Below, piece by piece: positions 45,888-55,189 of a stretch of DNA of 64,000 nucleotides (position 1 is the stretch's first letter; each line of letters begins with the position of its first letter). The stretch covers positions 4,112,088 through 4,176,087 of the forward strand of contig NZ_CP036268.1 in assembly GCF_007744515.1 (NCBI RefSeq), in the 5' to 3' direction. The translations under genes and the position numbers were made by a program. This stretch comes from Stratiformator vulcanicus (GTDB taxonomy: Bacteria > Planctomycetota > Planctomycetia > Planctomycetales > Planctomycetaceae). The notes beneath the pieces are model-generated. The model did not search any database and was not told where the DNA came from. It was given only the letters and a program-made list of their open reading frames with translations.

Positions 45888-46943
45888 TCACGCCTCGACC
45901 GGCTCCAACCGCTCCGCCGCCTTAAGCAGCAACTCTTCCGTCTGCTCCCAACCGAGGCAACCGTCGGTGATACTCACACCGTAATCGAGGCCTTCCGGCC
46001 CGCCGCCCAAGCTCTGCTTGCCCTCGTTGAGATTGCTCTCCAGCATCATGCCGATGACGCCGTCCGCCCCGTCAATCCGCTGCGATAAGACCGACTCGAA
46101 CACCTCGGGCTGTCGGCGATAATCCTTGCTGCTGTTGGCGTGGCTGCAGTCGATCAAGAAGCGCGCGGGCAGATCGGCCTTAGTCAAAAGACGCGTCGCC
46201 TCGGCGACATGCTCGGGACTGTAATTGGGGCCGCCGTTGCCACCGCGGAGGATCAAGTGCCCCCAAGGGTTGCCGTTCGTGTGAATCACGCAGGTCTTGC
46301 CGTGGGGATCGATCCCCAGAAAACTATGCGGTTCCTTCGCGGCGAGCATCGCGTTGAGGGCCGTCTGCACGCTGCCATCCGTGCCGTTCTTGTAGCCGAC
46401 CGGCATTGAGAGGCCGCTCGCCATCTGCCGGTGCGTGGGGCTTTCGGTCGTGCGGGCGCCGATTGACGCGAGCGTGATCAGGTCGGCGATGTACTGCGGC
46501 GTGATCGGCTCGAGCATCTCGGTCGCGGCGGGCAGTCCGAGTTTGTTGATCTCCGTCAGAATGCCGCGAGCCAGCTTCAACCCTTCGCTGACGGCGAACG
46601 TGTCGTTGAGGTGCGGGTCGTTAATCAGCCCCTTCCACCCCACCGTCGTCCGCGGCTTCTCGAAGTAAACCCGCATTACCACGAGCATCCGCTCGGCGAC
46701 CTTGTCCGACAGGCCTTTGAGCCGCCGGGCATATTCGAGCGCGAGGTCCCGATTGTGGATCGAGCAGGGCCCCACCACGACAAGCAGGCGGGAGTCTTCT
46801 CCCGCCAGAATCTGACGCACCGCCTCCCGCCCCGCCGTTGTGGTTTGCAGAACGTCCTCAGTCGCCGGCACCTCCGAAAGCAGGTCGTGCGGCGCGATCA
46901 GCGGCTCATAGCCGCGAATATGCAGGTCGGCAGTCGATTTCAT
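45888..46943 (-). CDS. 3-deoxy-7-phosphoheptulonate (DAHP) synthase, class I
   Basis: Start at 46943 gives 351 residues, the size of E. coli AroG/F/H; an ATG at 47096 would add a Ser/Pro-rich extension unlike the family. VVVGPCSIHN (cofactor and PEP region), RVYFEKPRTTVGWKG, GARTTESPTHRQMASGLSMPVGYKNGTDG and HANSSKDYRRQPEV are conserved. First step of aromatic amino acid synthesis from PEP and erythrose-4-phosphate. Feedback type (Phe, Tyr, Trp) cannot be told. Follows a membrane protein gene on the same strand. Confidence 0.93.
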   Translation of the reverse strand: MKSTADLHIRGYEPLIAPHDLLSEVPATEDVLQTTTAGREAVRQILAGEDSRLLVVVGPCSIHNRDLALEYARRLKGLSDKVAERMLVVMRVYFEKPRTTVGWKGLINDPHLNDTFAVSEGLKLARGILTEINKLGLPAATEMLEPITPQYIADLITLASIGARTTESPTHRQMASGLSMPVGYKNGTDGSVQTALNAMLAAKEPHSFLGIDPHGKTCVIHTNGNPWGHLILRGGNGGPNYSPEHVAEATRLLTKADLPARFLIDCSHANSSKDYRRQPEVFESVLSQRIDGADGVIGMMLESNLNEGKQSLGGGPEGLDYGVSITDGCLGWEQTEELLLKAAERLEPVEA

Positions 46944-47111
46944 CACATCAGGCGGGTCGGAAGAAAGATCAGCGTCAGGGAGTGTACCGATCCAGCCGGG
47001 AGGAGGAAATGATCGTCCCCCCAACCCGTTCGACGACTCACCGTTTAGCCGCGACCGCCCGGAAGCGGGCTTCAGCGAACGATCGCTGCCATCCATCACA
47101 CCGACTTCCAA

Positions 47112-47777
47112 TTACTCAACCTGTCGCGCAGCACGCTCTCGAAGTTGCCGCTTCAGTTCCCACGCGAGCGGAATCGAGATCAAGACGAAGACGATCCCCA
47201 ACATGACAATCGACAGGGCAAACATCACAAACACTGGTATCGGGATCGATTGAACACCCGGAATTCCAAATTGAGCGATAAACAGCGCCGATAGATTGAA
47301 AGATGCCAAGGCACCAAAGAACATCATTTGAAACGCAATCTTGATCGTCGACAGCCATTTCTCCGTAGTCGTTCGATAGCTAGGCTGGATCAATCGGCCG
47401 CCACAAAATCCGAATAAAAAACCCCAGAGGCCAAACAGAACGGCGAGATATGGAATAGTAGCCGGTATTCCCTCTGGGCCGAGAGTCGGAGCACCAAAAA
47501 TTGACACAATGTTAGTGAGCCCGCATGCACCCGCACCAAGCAACGCAGCCAATGCAATGCGAAGGGCGGCATTCTCCAACATTCGCAAGAATGGAAGGAT
47601 TAGCGAAGGCAATAAGACGAACCCGACAACGCACAAACCGAGTCGAGGATCCAGTTGGTGCAGGCCAGTCGATCGCAACATGCCGAAGATGAAGCCGCAA
47701 AGCCCGGCGAGCAACGTCCCACCGAAGGCAGCGAGGGTCATCACGATGTAGGGTCGCAGGCCCGGTTGTTGTGCCAT
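47112..47777 (-). CDS. multi-pass membrane protein
   Basis: 221 residues with five or six hydrophobic segments (about 10-35, 43-62, 68-92, 106-124, 142-172, 177-205) and a basic C-terminus (KRQLRERAARQVE). No family recognised. Lies upstream of DAHP synthase on the same strand, but the roles are not obviously linked. Confidence 0.6.
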   Translation of the reverse strand: MAQQPGLRPYIVMTLAAFGGTLLAGLCGFIFGMLRSTGLHQLDPRLGLCVVGFVLLPSLILPFLRMLENAALRIALAALLGAGACGLTNIVSIFGAPTLGPEGIPATIPYLAVLFGLWGFLFGFCGGRLIQPSYRTTTEKWLSTIKIAFQMMFFGALASFNLSALFIAQFGIPGVQSIPIPVFVMFALSIVMLGIVFVLISIPLAWELKRQLRERAARQVE

Positions 47778-47831
47778 CGGTTGATTAACTTTGATTGCAA
47801 TCTCGTCGGCGATTCGTCCGAGTGAGCCACG

Positions 47832-48293
47832 CTACTTTTCGTAATATATGGACATTGACGGTCGGAGTTTTCGAAGGCGCTCAACGCCGGCGGGCGTCAT
47901 TGATGTCCCGACTAAGCCGAGATCGTCGATTGCTTGAACTTTCACCAGCGCTGGCACCGCTTCATCGCTAATGTGGGGCGTTTCAATAATGACACCTAGC
48001 GAATTTTTCTCGGGGAGCTGATTTAATGCGAGAAGCTCTTTGACGTTCGCATCCGACAACTCTGAATTGGAATCGAACGTTAGGACATACGCAATATGCC
48101 GATTGAGCGGAATCGGTTGGCGCAAAATCGACACACCGAGCGGTAGCAGCGGATCGAAAGCCGGTCTCGCTTCACGCCAACGCTGCGTGTCGACGAGTCG
48201 GACCGCGATCAAGAATCCACTGACGGCGATCACCGGTATCAGCAGCACGGTTGTAGTGATCGCTACGATACGCACGTTGGTATTGGGCGTCAC
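47832..48293 (-). CDS. exported or anchored LRR-like small protein
   Basis: 153 residues. A hydrophobic segment at 9-31 anchors or exports it; the rest has two LRR-like units (SDANVKELLALNQLPEKNSLGVIIETPHISDEAVPALVKVQAIDDLGLVGTSMTPAGVERLRKL). The start overlaps the upstream stop by 4 bp, so it is co-translated with the protein at 48290-48982. Role unknown. Confidence 0.6.
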   Translation of the reverse strand: MTPNTNVRIVAITTTVLLIPVIAVSGFLIAVRLVDTQRWREARPAFDPLLPLGVSILRQPIPLNRHIAYVLTFDSNSELSDANVKELLALNQLPEKNSLGVIIETPHISDEAVPALVKVQAIDDLGLVGTSMTPAGVERLRKLRPSMSIYYEK

Positions 48294-48982
48294 CGCAGCG
48301 CCCTCACCCGCAGCGCCTTAAATTTCAGCAGCTTTACTCCGTATTGATTTTTAAACGAACCGAGGACGATGTCTCCTTCGGCGTAGCCGTCGAGTTCGTG
48401 CTCGCGGAGCACGACGGTTTCACCGATGCGGAGGGAGAGCTTGCCGTCCTTAACAATAATCCACATCGGCTGATCGCCACGGGGGCGGAACGAGTCGCTG
48501 TGTGTCTTAACGCCGAACTTGTCAGCCCGGCCGCCTCGGAGCGGATAGGTTCGCCAGTAATCGTTCTGCCGAAGGGAACTGTGTGAGAGGACGTGGCCCG
48601 CCTCGCCATCCGAGCCCATCATTAAGAACCAGCCGCCGGTGCCGTCGAAATTGGCGACGGCTTCGAGTGAGAAGTCCTCCGCTCGTCCGAGCTTGACCGC
48701 GGCGGCCTCACCGGATGTCTGTTGAAAAACACGTCCGCTTAAACCCCACTCGCCGTCCGCTTTATATTCGCCGATCACGTTCGGGTCGTTGTTCGGTCCG
48801 ACGAATTTAAAGTCGGTCAACGATTCGAACGGCGACTGCCCCGGCTTCTGGCCGGCGGGCGGGGCGATGACGGTCCAGCGTCGCTCCAATTGCAACGGGT
48901 CGGGATCCGCCGCACCGGCCATCGGCAGCGCTGACACCAAGCCAAGTACCATAAAAAGTAGAATCGCGGCGGGCCGCTTCAT
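48290..48982 (-). CDS. exported jelly-roll (DUF1080-like) protein
   Basis: 230 residues with a signal peptide cleaved near AGA|AD. Segments GEWGLSGRVFQQ, DFSLEAVANFDGTGGWFLMMGSDGEAG and IGETVVLREHELDGYAEGDIVLGSFKNQYGVKLLKFKALRVR have the length and order of a DUF1080/concanavalin-like sandwich. Lies between two overlapping neighbours, so it is part of a three-gene unit. Confidence 0.65.
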   Translation of the reverse strand: MKRPAAILLFMVLGLVSALPMAGAADPDPLQLERRWTVIAPPAGQKPGQSPFESLTDFKFVGPNNDPNVIGEYKADGEWGLSGRVFQQTSGEAAAVKLGRAEDFSLEAVANFDGTGGWFLMMGSDGEAGHVLSHSSLRQNDYWRTYPLRGGRADKFGVKTHSDSFRPRGDQPMWIIVKDGKLSLRIGETVVLREHELDGYAEGDIVLGSFKNQYGVKLLKFKALRVRALR

Positions 48983-49458
48983 GTTCGCACCTCATCAGTT
49001 TCTTCCGGCGGATTGGCTTTCGCCTCGGCAGCCGCGGCACCATCGGCGAGGTCTTTGGCAATCAGTCGTTTCATCGTGCCCGACATCAAAACGCCGATCG
49101 GGGAAAACAGCTTCGCGAAAAAAGTTTGTGCCTGCGTCGAGACGGTCGACGTCGCGCGCGACCCTCCGCCGTCTTCGGCGAACTCGAACTCGCACAAATA
49201 CTCAGCCCCGCAACTGTACGACCGCAAGACATACCGCCGGGGCCGATCGAATTCGATCACTTCGAATTCTTCGGTCGCCTCTTTGCCGAACATCGTACGG
49301 GTCTCGCGAAACTTCGTCCCGACGCCGACCGGCTGGTCCGTCAACATCTCAAGCCGTTCGATCGCCTCGATGTATTCCGGGGAATTCTCGAAGTCACTGA
49401 ACGTCTCAAAAGTGACGTCCGCCGGGGCGTTGACGAAGCGGTCGAGGGTGAATTTCAT
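48979..49458 (-). CDS. START-like (SRPBCC family) protein
   Basis: 159 residues from the ATG at 49458 (a GTG/ATG four codons earlier is possible). FVNAPADVTFETFSDFENSPEYIEAIERLEML, VGTKFRETRTMFGKEATEEFEVIEFDRP and the terminal helix FFAKLFSPIGVLMSGTMKRLIAKDLADGAA fit the SRPBCC (polyketide cyclase-like) hydrophobic pocket. Overlaps the next gene by 4 bp. Ligand unknown. Confidence 0.75.
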   Translation of the reverse strand: MKFTLDRFVNAPADVTFETFSDFENSPEYIEAIERLEMLTDQPVGVGTKFRETRTMFGKEATEEFEVIEFDRPRRYVLRSYSCGAEYLCEFEFAEDGGGSRATSTVSTQAQTFFAKLFSPIGVLMSGTMKRLIAKDLADGAAAAEAKANPPEETDEVRT

Positions 49459-49526
49459 GGGGTTGCACACTTATATAAAGTAAATGAAGATCGAATCGTA
49501 GATAGACTTCGTCATTGAAGTTTATT

Positions 49527-50033
49527 TTAGTAGCCGACGAGTAATATTCCCTTGAGCGGCAACTGGAGGCGTTGGCTCGTGTACATTGTGTCGAAAAATC
49601 TTTCAACTGACTCAAAGTCTCTGTTCGAGCCGTACCAATTGCAGACGGCGATGGACAGAAACTCAACATCGTGCATCATGCAGGCTTGAAACAGGTCTTT
49701 TAAGAATTGATTGTTGACAACGCCGCGTCCAGCCTCAACCTCAATGACATAACCCTCCTTTTCGTGATAGGCGTCAGCATGAAATGACTTCTCTGGTTTT
49801 CCGTTTCGCCCAAAAAGAACGGGGACAGCGATTCTCTCCGAGGCCTTCTTTCCAGACTCAACCGTGAAGCCGACTTGCTCTAAGCCCGGCCGTAGCATTG
49901 CGAGCACTTCGTTACTGGACTTCCCAGAAACCCCTGACTCAATTGCGGTTTCCACATCTTCGAATACTTTCACAACTTGAAGCGACAGACTCGTCGGCTG
50001 GTCTGACTTAGGATAATATATCCAATTGATCAT
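49527..50033 (-). CDS. unrecognised protein with possible PD-(D/E)XK-like core
   Basis: 168 residues. FHADAYHEKEGYVIEVEAGRGVVNN (about 87-111) resembles a PD-(D/E)xK-type core: Asp in HADAY, then E-x-E instead of D/E-x-K on the next strand. The helix FLKDLFQACMMHDVEFLSIAV follows. Base and codon use look more AT-rich than the ilvD-like neighbour, hinting at recent acquisition. It could be a nuclease, perhaps inactive, or another fold. It follows ilvD by 15 bp on the same strand. Confidence 0.55.
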   Translation of the reverse strand: MINWIYYPKSDQPTSLSLQVVKVFEDVETAIESGVSGKSSNEVLAMLRPGLEQVGFTVESGKKASERIAVPVLFGRNGKPEKSFHADAYHEKEGYVIEVEAGRGVVNNQFLKDLFQACMMHDVEFLSIAVCNWYGSNRDFESVERFFDTMYTSQRLQLPLKGILLVGY

Positions 50034-50048
50034 TTGATCCGCCCTATG

Positions 50049-51743
50049 TCAAAAGTGCTTTAAAAACATCGCAACACACCCCACATCCGCCTGTCCGACC
50101 GTCGCTGCGAATTGCTTCAGATACGTCGGGGCATCGCTGCCAAATTCCGGTGGCGACCATCGCTGTTGTCGTGCCGCTAAGTCTTCCGCATTGACCTCAA
50201 GCTCGACCGTCCCTTTCACTACATCGAACGTGATCGCATCGCCGTCTTCGATTAATGCGATCGGCCCACCCACGAGGGCTTCCGGGGCACAGTGAACGCC
50301 GATCGCACCGTGGCTGACTCCGCTGACACGGGCATCCGAAATTAATGCGACTTTGCCGTCGAGTTCTTTCGTAGAAAGGGCCGATGTCGCCACCAGCACC
50401 TCCGGCATTGCGGCGGCTTTCGGGCCGAGATAACGCAGGATGACAATCGTGCCGGGCGTGATCCTCTTCGCCTTAGCCGCTTCGACGATATCGCGCGGCT
50501 CGCTGAAACAAAGAGCCCGGCCGCGAAAGTGCGGGTCCTCCATGCTGCTGACCTTAAAAACAATGCCGTCCGGTGCGAGATTACCGAAGCAAATCGCGAT
50601 GTCGGCTCGCTCCTTAAACGGTTGATCGATCGGTGCGATCAGGTCCTGATCAACCGGCACATCGACGATGTCGGCCAGATTCTCAGCGAGTGTCTGCCCG
50701 GTGACGGTCAGGCAATCGCCGTCGAGCAGTCCGGCTTTTAAGAAGTGCTTTAAGAGCAGGGGCGTTCCACCCAGTTTTTGGAGGTCGGCCATCGTCCTCA
50801 CGCCCCGTGGAGCGAATGAGCATAGCACGGGTGTCTCGCGGCAAATCGCCTGCACGTCTCTTAAGGTGAAATCAACCTCGGCCTCTCGCGCCAGCGCGAG
50901 TAGGTGCAGCACGCCGTTGGAACTCCCTCCCGCCGCTGCGATGGTTCGCATCGCATTCGCGAACGCGGGTTTCGTCAAGATATCGCGCGGCCGGATATTT
51001 CGTTCGAGCAGCGTTCTAATGTAACCGCCGACGTGGCGACATTCGTCGCGCTTGTCTTGATCGACGGCCAAGTGCGATGAGCTATAAGGCGGCATCAGAC
51101 CGATCGCCTCCATTGCGAGGCCCCACGTATTGAACGATGCCGCAATGCCGCATCCGCCGGGGCCGGGGCAGGATGTCTTTAAAATTTCATCCGCCTCCGC
51201 CTCTTCCATAGTCCCCGCGGCGACCGCGGCCTGACTGTCATAGACGTCGAGAATTGAAGTATCCCGACCGTTGTGGCACCCCGGCTTGATACTTCCGCCT
51301 GAGACGAGCAGCCCGGGGTAGTTCGTGCGGGCCAGTGCCATCGCAAAACCCGGGCCGTTTTTGTCGCAATGGTGCAGCCCGATGAGGGCGTCGTAGCAAT
51401 GGGCGGTCGTGACCATCTCAGCCGAGTCGGCGATAACATTGCGGCTGACCAGACTCGCGCGGCCTCCCGCGTGACCCTGCGTGATGTTGTCGCTGACCCC
51501 CGGCGTGCCGAACGGAAAGCCGATCAGCCCGGCCTCGCCGCAGCCCTCGGCGATCAGCTTACCCAGTTCATACGCGTGGACATTGCACAGGTTCCCGTCG
51601 AGCAGCGGGACGCCGATCCCCACCTGCGGCCGATCGAAATCGGAATCGTCGAGTCCCAGGCCGTAATAGAACGCGGTGACCCCTTTTTGCCACCCGCGCG
51701 TGAGTTGTCGGCTGTTCCAGTTCAGTGGCGGTTCTGCGGGCAT
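50049..51743 (-). CDS. ilvD: IlvD/Edd-family dehydratase, dihydroxy-acid dehydratase-like
   Basis: 564 residues, standard length. Three Cys expected to hold the iron-sulfur cluster are in place: C53 in NLCNVH, C126 in HHCDKNGPG and the CPGPGGCG motif near 195. LVSGGSIKPG and AAGGSSNGVLHLLALAREA are canonical. Dihydroxy-acid dehydratase makes the keto acids of valine and isoleucine; sugar-acid dehydratases share these motifs, so the substrate call is not certain. No other ilv genes are adjacent. Divergent from shikimate kinase. Confidence 0.82.
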   Translation of the reverse strand: MPAEPPLNWNSRQLTRGWQKGVTAFYYGLGLDDSDFDRPQVGIGVPLLDGNLCNVHAYELGKLIAEGCGEAGLIGFPFGTPGVSDNITQGHAGGRASLVSRNVIADSAEMVTTAHCYDALIGLHHCDKNGPGFAMALARTNYPGLLVSGGSIKPGCHNGRDTSILDVYDSQAAVAAGTMEEAEADEILKTSCPGPGGCGIAASFNTWGLAMEAIGLMPPYSSSHLAVDQDKRDECRHVGGYIRTLLERNIRPRDILTKPAFANAMRTIAAAGGSSNGVLHLLALAREAEVDFTLRDVQAICRETPVLCSFAPRGVRTMADLQKLGGTPLLLKHFLKAGLLDGDCLTVTGQTLAENLADIVDVPVDQDLIAPIDQPFKERADIAICFGNLAPDGIVFKVSSMEDPHFRGRALCFSEPRDIVEAAKAKRITPGTIVILRYLGPKAAAMPEVLVATSALSTKELDGKVALISDARVSGVSHGAIGVHCAPEALVGGPIALIEDGDAITFDVVKGTVELEVNAEDLAARQQRWSPPEFGSDAPTYLKQFAATVGQADVGCVAMFLKHF

Positions 51744-51873
51744 GATTTACGGTATGTTGAAGCAAATGAGCGGGAAGGGCGGCGGCAAGTTGACCTCGTC
51801 CGCCCCGAACGATTACAAGCCGAATCTGCACGTAGTGAAAGTCGACGCTCCCCGATTCTTCTCGAAACCGCCA

Positions 51874-52392
51874 ATGAATGACGGTCGACCCGACAATGTG
51901 AGCCTGATCGGTATGCCCGGCTCGGGAAAGAGCACGGTCGGCCGCCCCCTCGCGGCGCGGCTGGGCTATCGATTCGTCGACACCGATGAGGTCATGGAAA
52001 CCGGCGAAGGCATGCGGCTGAGCGAGATCATGGCCGCCCATTCACCGGCCGGATTCCTCGAAATCGAAGAGAATTATCTGCTGTCGCTGTCCGGCCCGCA
52101 CGACGTGTTCTCGACCGGCGGTAGCGTCGTCTACCTCGACCGCGGCATGGCTCACCTGAAATCGCTCGGCCCGGTCATCTATCTCGACGTCCCGCTCGAC
52201 GTGCTCAACCAACGACTCAGCGATCTCGAAGCCAGAGGCGTGGTCATCGCCCCCGGCAAATCGGTCGCCGACCTCGAAGCCGAACGCCGCCCCCTTTACG
52301 AGAAATGGGCCGACCTGACGATCCAATGCGGAGATCACCCGCCGGGCTGGGTCGCCGCTGAGATCGTGGGGTTGTTGGATGGGCGTATTTAA
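51874..52392 (+). CDS. aroK: shikimate kinase
   Basis: Start chosen at 51874 (172 residues, family size); an ATG at 51742 would add 44 non-homologous residues and abut the divergent ilvD start. P-loop SLIGMPGSGKSTVGRPLAARLG, shikimate-binding FVDTDEVME, TGGSVVYLD (usual TGGG) and E-x-x-R-x-PLYEKWA of the lid and C-terminus are present. Phosphorylates shikimate in the aromatic pathway that DAHP synthase (45.9 kb) opens. Confidence 0.85.
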   Translation: MNDGRPDNVSLIGMPGSGKSTVGRPLAARLGYRFVDTDEVMETGEGMRLSEIMAAHSPAGFLEIEENYLLSLSGPHDVFSTGGSVVYLDRGMAHLKSLGPVIYLDVPLDVLNQRLSDLEARGVVIAPGKSVADLEAERRPLYEKWADLTIQCGDHPPGWVAAEIVGLLDGRI

Positions 52393-52574
52393 AATTTGAA
52401 ATGTGCCTGATCGGTTGCGGGTTGGTCCAACGGGATCCTTTGACTCTGAATAAAGCCGCCACTGAATTTCGAATCCGAATTTACTGATGCGACTTGACAG
52501 TCTAAGTTTTCATGCAGGATACTTGTGTGCCCTCCTCGACTTCCTGCCGTTGACCCAATTAAGGGGCACGATAG

Positions 52575-55142
52575 ATGGTTTGCAGCAGAGCCCACCGCGC
52601 CGTCGTAACTGCTGCGATTGGCTTAATTGCCTTTGTCGCGTCCGGCGAGTTGCTCGCCGGGGAAATGACGCGTCAACAACTGAGTTTCTTTGAATCGAAA
52701 ATCCGCCCGGCTTTATTGAAGCACTGCGCCGATTGTCATTCGTCGGAGACGGAGACACTCGAAGGCAACTTTTCGATTGACACACGGGCCGCGGTGCGCT
52801 CCGGAGGTGATTCCGGAGCGGCCGTCGTTCCGGGGAAGCCCGACCAGAGTCTGCTGCTCGACGCGATAGCTTACGATGGGCTGTTCTACGATATGCCTCC
52901 CAGCGGCAAGCTGCCTGATGCGGTCATCGCCGATTTCCGCAAGTGGATTGAAATGGGTGCCCCCGACCCGCGGGACGGTGAGGCGAAAACGAAGTCGGGC
53001 GGGATCGACCTCGAAGCAGGCCGGAAGTTCTGGGCGTTTCAGCCGGTTGACCGGCCCACCACCCCTGACGTCGACGCGGAGGACTGGCCGCTCGACGAGA
53101 TCGATCGCTTCATCCTTGCGAAGCAGGAGGCCGCGGGGCTCACGCCGGTGGCCGATGCGGACCGCCGAACTTGGCTGCGGCGGGTGACGCTCGATCTGAC
53201 GGGCCTGACGCCGACGATCCCGGAGATCGAATCGTTCCTCCAAGACGAGAGCCCGCAAGCTTTCGATTGCGTCGTGGATCGCCTCCTGGCTTCGCAACAG
53301 TTCGGGGAGCGGTGGGGGCGGCATTGGCTCGATCTGGCCCGATACGCCGACTCGACCGGCACGGCACGATACATCGTCCTTGACGAAGCTTGGCGGTATC
53401 GCGACTACGTCATCGAGTCGTTCAACGACGACAAGCCTTATGACCAATTCGTCCGTGAGCAGATCGCCGGAGACATCCTGCCGAGTGATTCGACGGAACA
53501 GGGTGCCGAGCAGATCGTGGCGACCGGATTTCTGGCACTGGGGGCTTGGCCCGTTATCGCGAATGACATGAATCAACTGCGGGCCGACATCATCGATTTC
53601 CAAGTCGACAAGACCGGGCGGGCGATGATGGGCCTGACCCTCGGGTGTGCCCGCTGCCACGATCACAAATTCGATCCGATCCCGCAGGACGACTATTACG
53701 GCATTGCCGGGATTCTCAACAATACGATGACGTCCTCGGGCCGCATCGGAGCGACGTTCTTCTCCGAATGGATCGAACGCCAACTCCCCGAGACACCGCA
53801 GCAAGCCGCCGAACGTGAAAGTCGGGAAAAGGATTTCCAGCGTCAGCTCGGTGAACTGGAAAACCGCCGGTCGTCCCTCAAGGCAGAGCAGAAACGACTG
53901 GGAGCGCTTCGTCAGCAGCTTGAAAGCGGTGGGCCGGTCGAAGCCCCGCGATTCGGCCTCCCCATGACTGTCGCTCGCATCGCGCAACGACAGGCGGTGA
54001 TCGGCGCCGAAATAAGCCGTATCAATGATGACCATCGCTATCTCCGGGAGACCCATTCCGAACCGGGGCCGCCGCGGGCGGTCGTGGTCCAGGACCGCTC
54101 CCCGTCAGAGATCGGCGACATGCAGATCACGGTGCGAGGAAACGCCCATCAACTCGGGAAGGCGGTACCGCGGGGGCTCATCACGGTCGCCTTGCAGAAC
54201 GATCCGCCACAGATGCCGTCGACAAGCAGCGGACGCCTCGAATTGGCCGACTTCATCGCCTCACCGGACAACCCGCTGACGGCTCGGGTGATGGTCAATC
54301 GCATCTGGCATCACCTGATGGGCCGGGGGATCGTCGCTTCCGTTGATAATTTCGGTCTGAACGGTGATCGACCGACGCATCCGGAGCTGCTGGATTACCT
54401 GGCCGCGGAGTTCGTCGCCAACGATTGGTCCGTCAAATCGATCGTCCGGCAGGTCGCGCTCTCACGAACCTACCGCCTCAGCGCTGCCCCCGATGCCGCA
54501 GGTCTTGCCGTCGATCCGGATAACAAACTGCGTTGGCGGATGGACCGACGTCGGCTCGACGTCGACGCCATGCGGGATTCGATCTTGCAGATCAGCGGCC
54601 GACTCGACCCGACCTATCTCGGCAAGACTGCGATGACGCCGTACAACAAGATCAGCAGCCGAGCGGGCAATCGGAGGGATCAGATCAGTACCGCCGACGC
54701 CGAACCCAGCGAACGCATTCTGCGTCGCCGGACAGTCTACCTGCCTCTTTACCGTCGCGGCTTCCGGGGCGAAATGGAGATGTTGCCGGTGTTTGACTTC
54801 CCCGAATTGGGGATGGTCGTCGGCGATCGCAGTGAGACGATTGTCCCGACCCAGGCCCTGTACCTCCTGAACGGCCCCTTCATTCTCAAGCAGGCCCGCG
54901 CGACGGCGGAGACTCTTCTGAAGGACCGGTCCACCGTTAAGGAAAGAGTCGACACGCTCTACCAGGAAGCTTACGGCCGTCCTGCCACCGAAGAAGAAGT
55001 GGGCGACGCAAGAGACTTCCTGACGGAGCTTGCGACCTCCCTCGAGAATGCTGGTCGATTATCGGAGGAGGCCCGTCGCATCGCTTGGGCACGCCTCTGC
55101 CAGACGGTCTTCGCCAGCAACGAGTTCCTGTTCCGTGGCTAG
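52575..55142 (+). CDS. cytochrome-c-like DUF1549/DUF1553 (PSD1) protein
   Basis: Exported protein of 855 residues with a signal peptide of about 29. Heme site CADCH (51-55) with downstream Met residues, then DUF1549 ([50 protein letters not shown]) and a second CxxCH in [12 protein letters not shown] (about 357). A coiled-coil stretch (about 415-460) leads to DUF1553. Such genes are a planctomycete hallmark, always next to a DUF1501 gene as here, 47 bp downstream. Probably an exported redox or enzyme complex; substrate unknown. Confidence 0.93.
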   Translation: MVCSRAHRAVVTAAIGLIAFVASGELLAGEMTRQQLSFFESKIRPALLKHCADCHSSETETLEGNFSIDTRAAVRSGGDSGAAVVPGKPDQSLLLDAIAYDGLFYDMPPSGKLPDAVIADFRKWIEMGAPDPRDGEAKTKSGGIDLEAGRKFWAFQPVDRPTTPDVDAEDWPLDEIDRFILAKQEAAGLTPVADADRRTWLRRVTLDLTGLTPTIPEIESFLQDESPQAFDCVVDRLLASQQFGERWGRHWLDLARYADSTGTARYIVLDEAWRYRDYVIESFNDDKPYDQFVREQIAGDILPSDSTEQGAEQIVATGFLALGAWPVIANDMNQLRADIIDFQVDKTGRAMMGLTLGCARCHDHKFDPIPQDDYYGIAGILNNTMTSSGRIGATFFSEWIERQLPETPQQAAERESREKDFQRQLGELENRRSSLKAEQKRLGALRQQLESGGPVEAPRFGLPMTVARIAQRQAVIGAEISRINDDHRYLRETHSEPGPPRAVVVQDRSPSEIGDMQITVRGNAHQLGKAVPRGLITVALQNDPPQMPSTSSGRLELADFIASPDNPLTARVMVNRIWHHLMGRGIVASVDNFGLNGDRPTHPELLDYLAAEFVANDWSVKSIVRQVALSRTYRLSAAPDAAGLAVDPDNKLRWRMDRRRLDVDAMRDSILQISGRLDPTYLGKTAMTPYNKISSRAGNRRDQISTADAEPSERILRRRTVYLPLYRRGFRGEMEMLPVFDFPELGMVVGDRSETIVPTQALYLLNGPFILKQARATAETLLKDRSTVKERVDTLYQEAYGRPATEEEVGDARDFLTELATSLENAGRLSEEARRIAWARLCQTVFASNEFLFRG

Positions 55143-55189
55143 CACTCCCTCCCGAGCTGTTTGAGCAACCCCCATTTCGAGTTCCCGCC

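Noticed and set aside
52713-54056. 447-codon minus-strand frame opposite the DUF1549/1553 gene
   Set aside because: Long only because of GC-rich codon structure; the sense gene has heme motifs and conserved domains.
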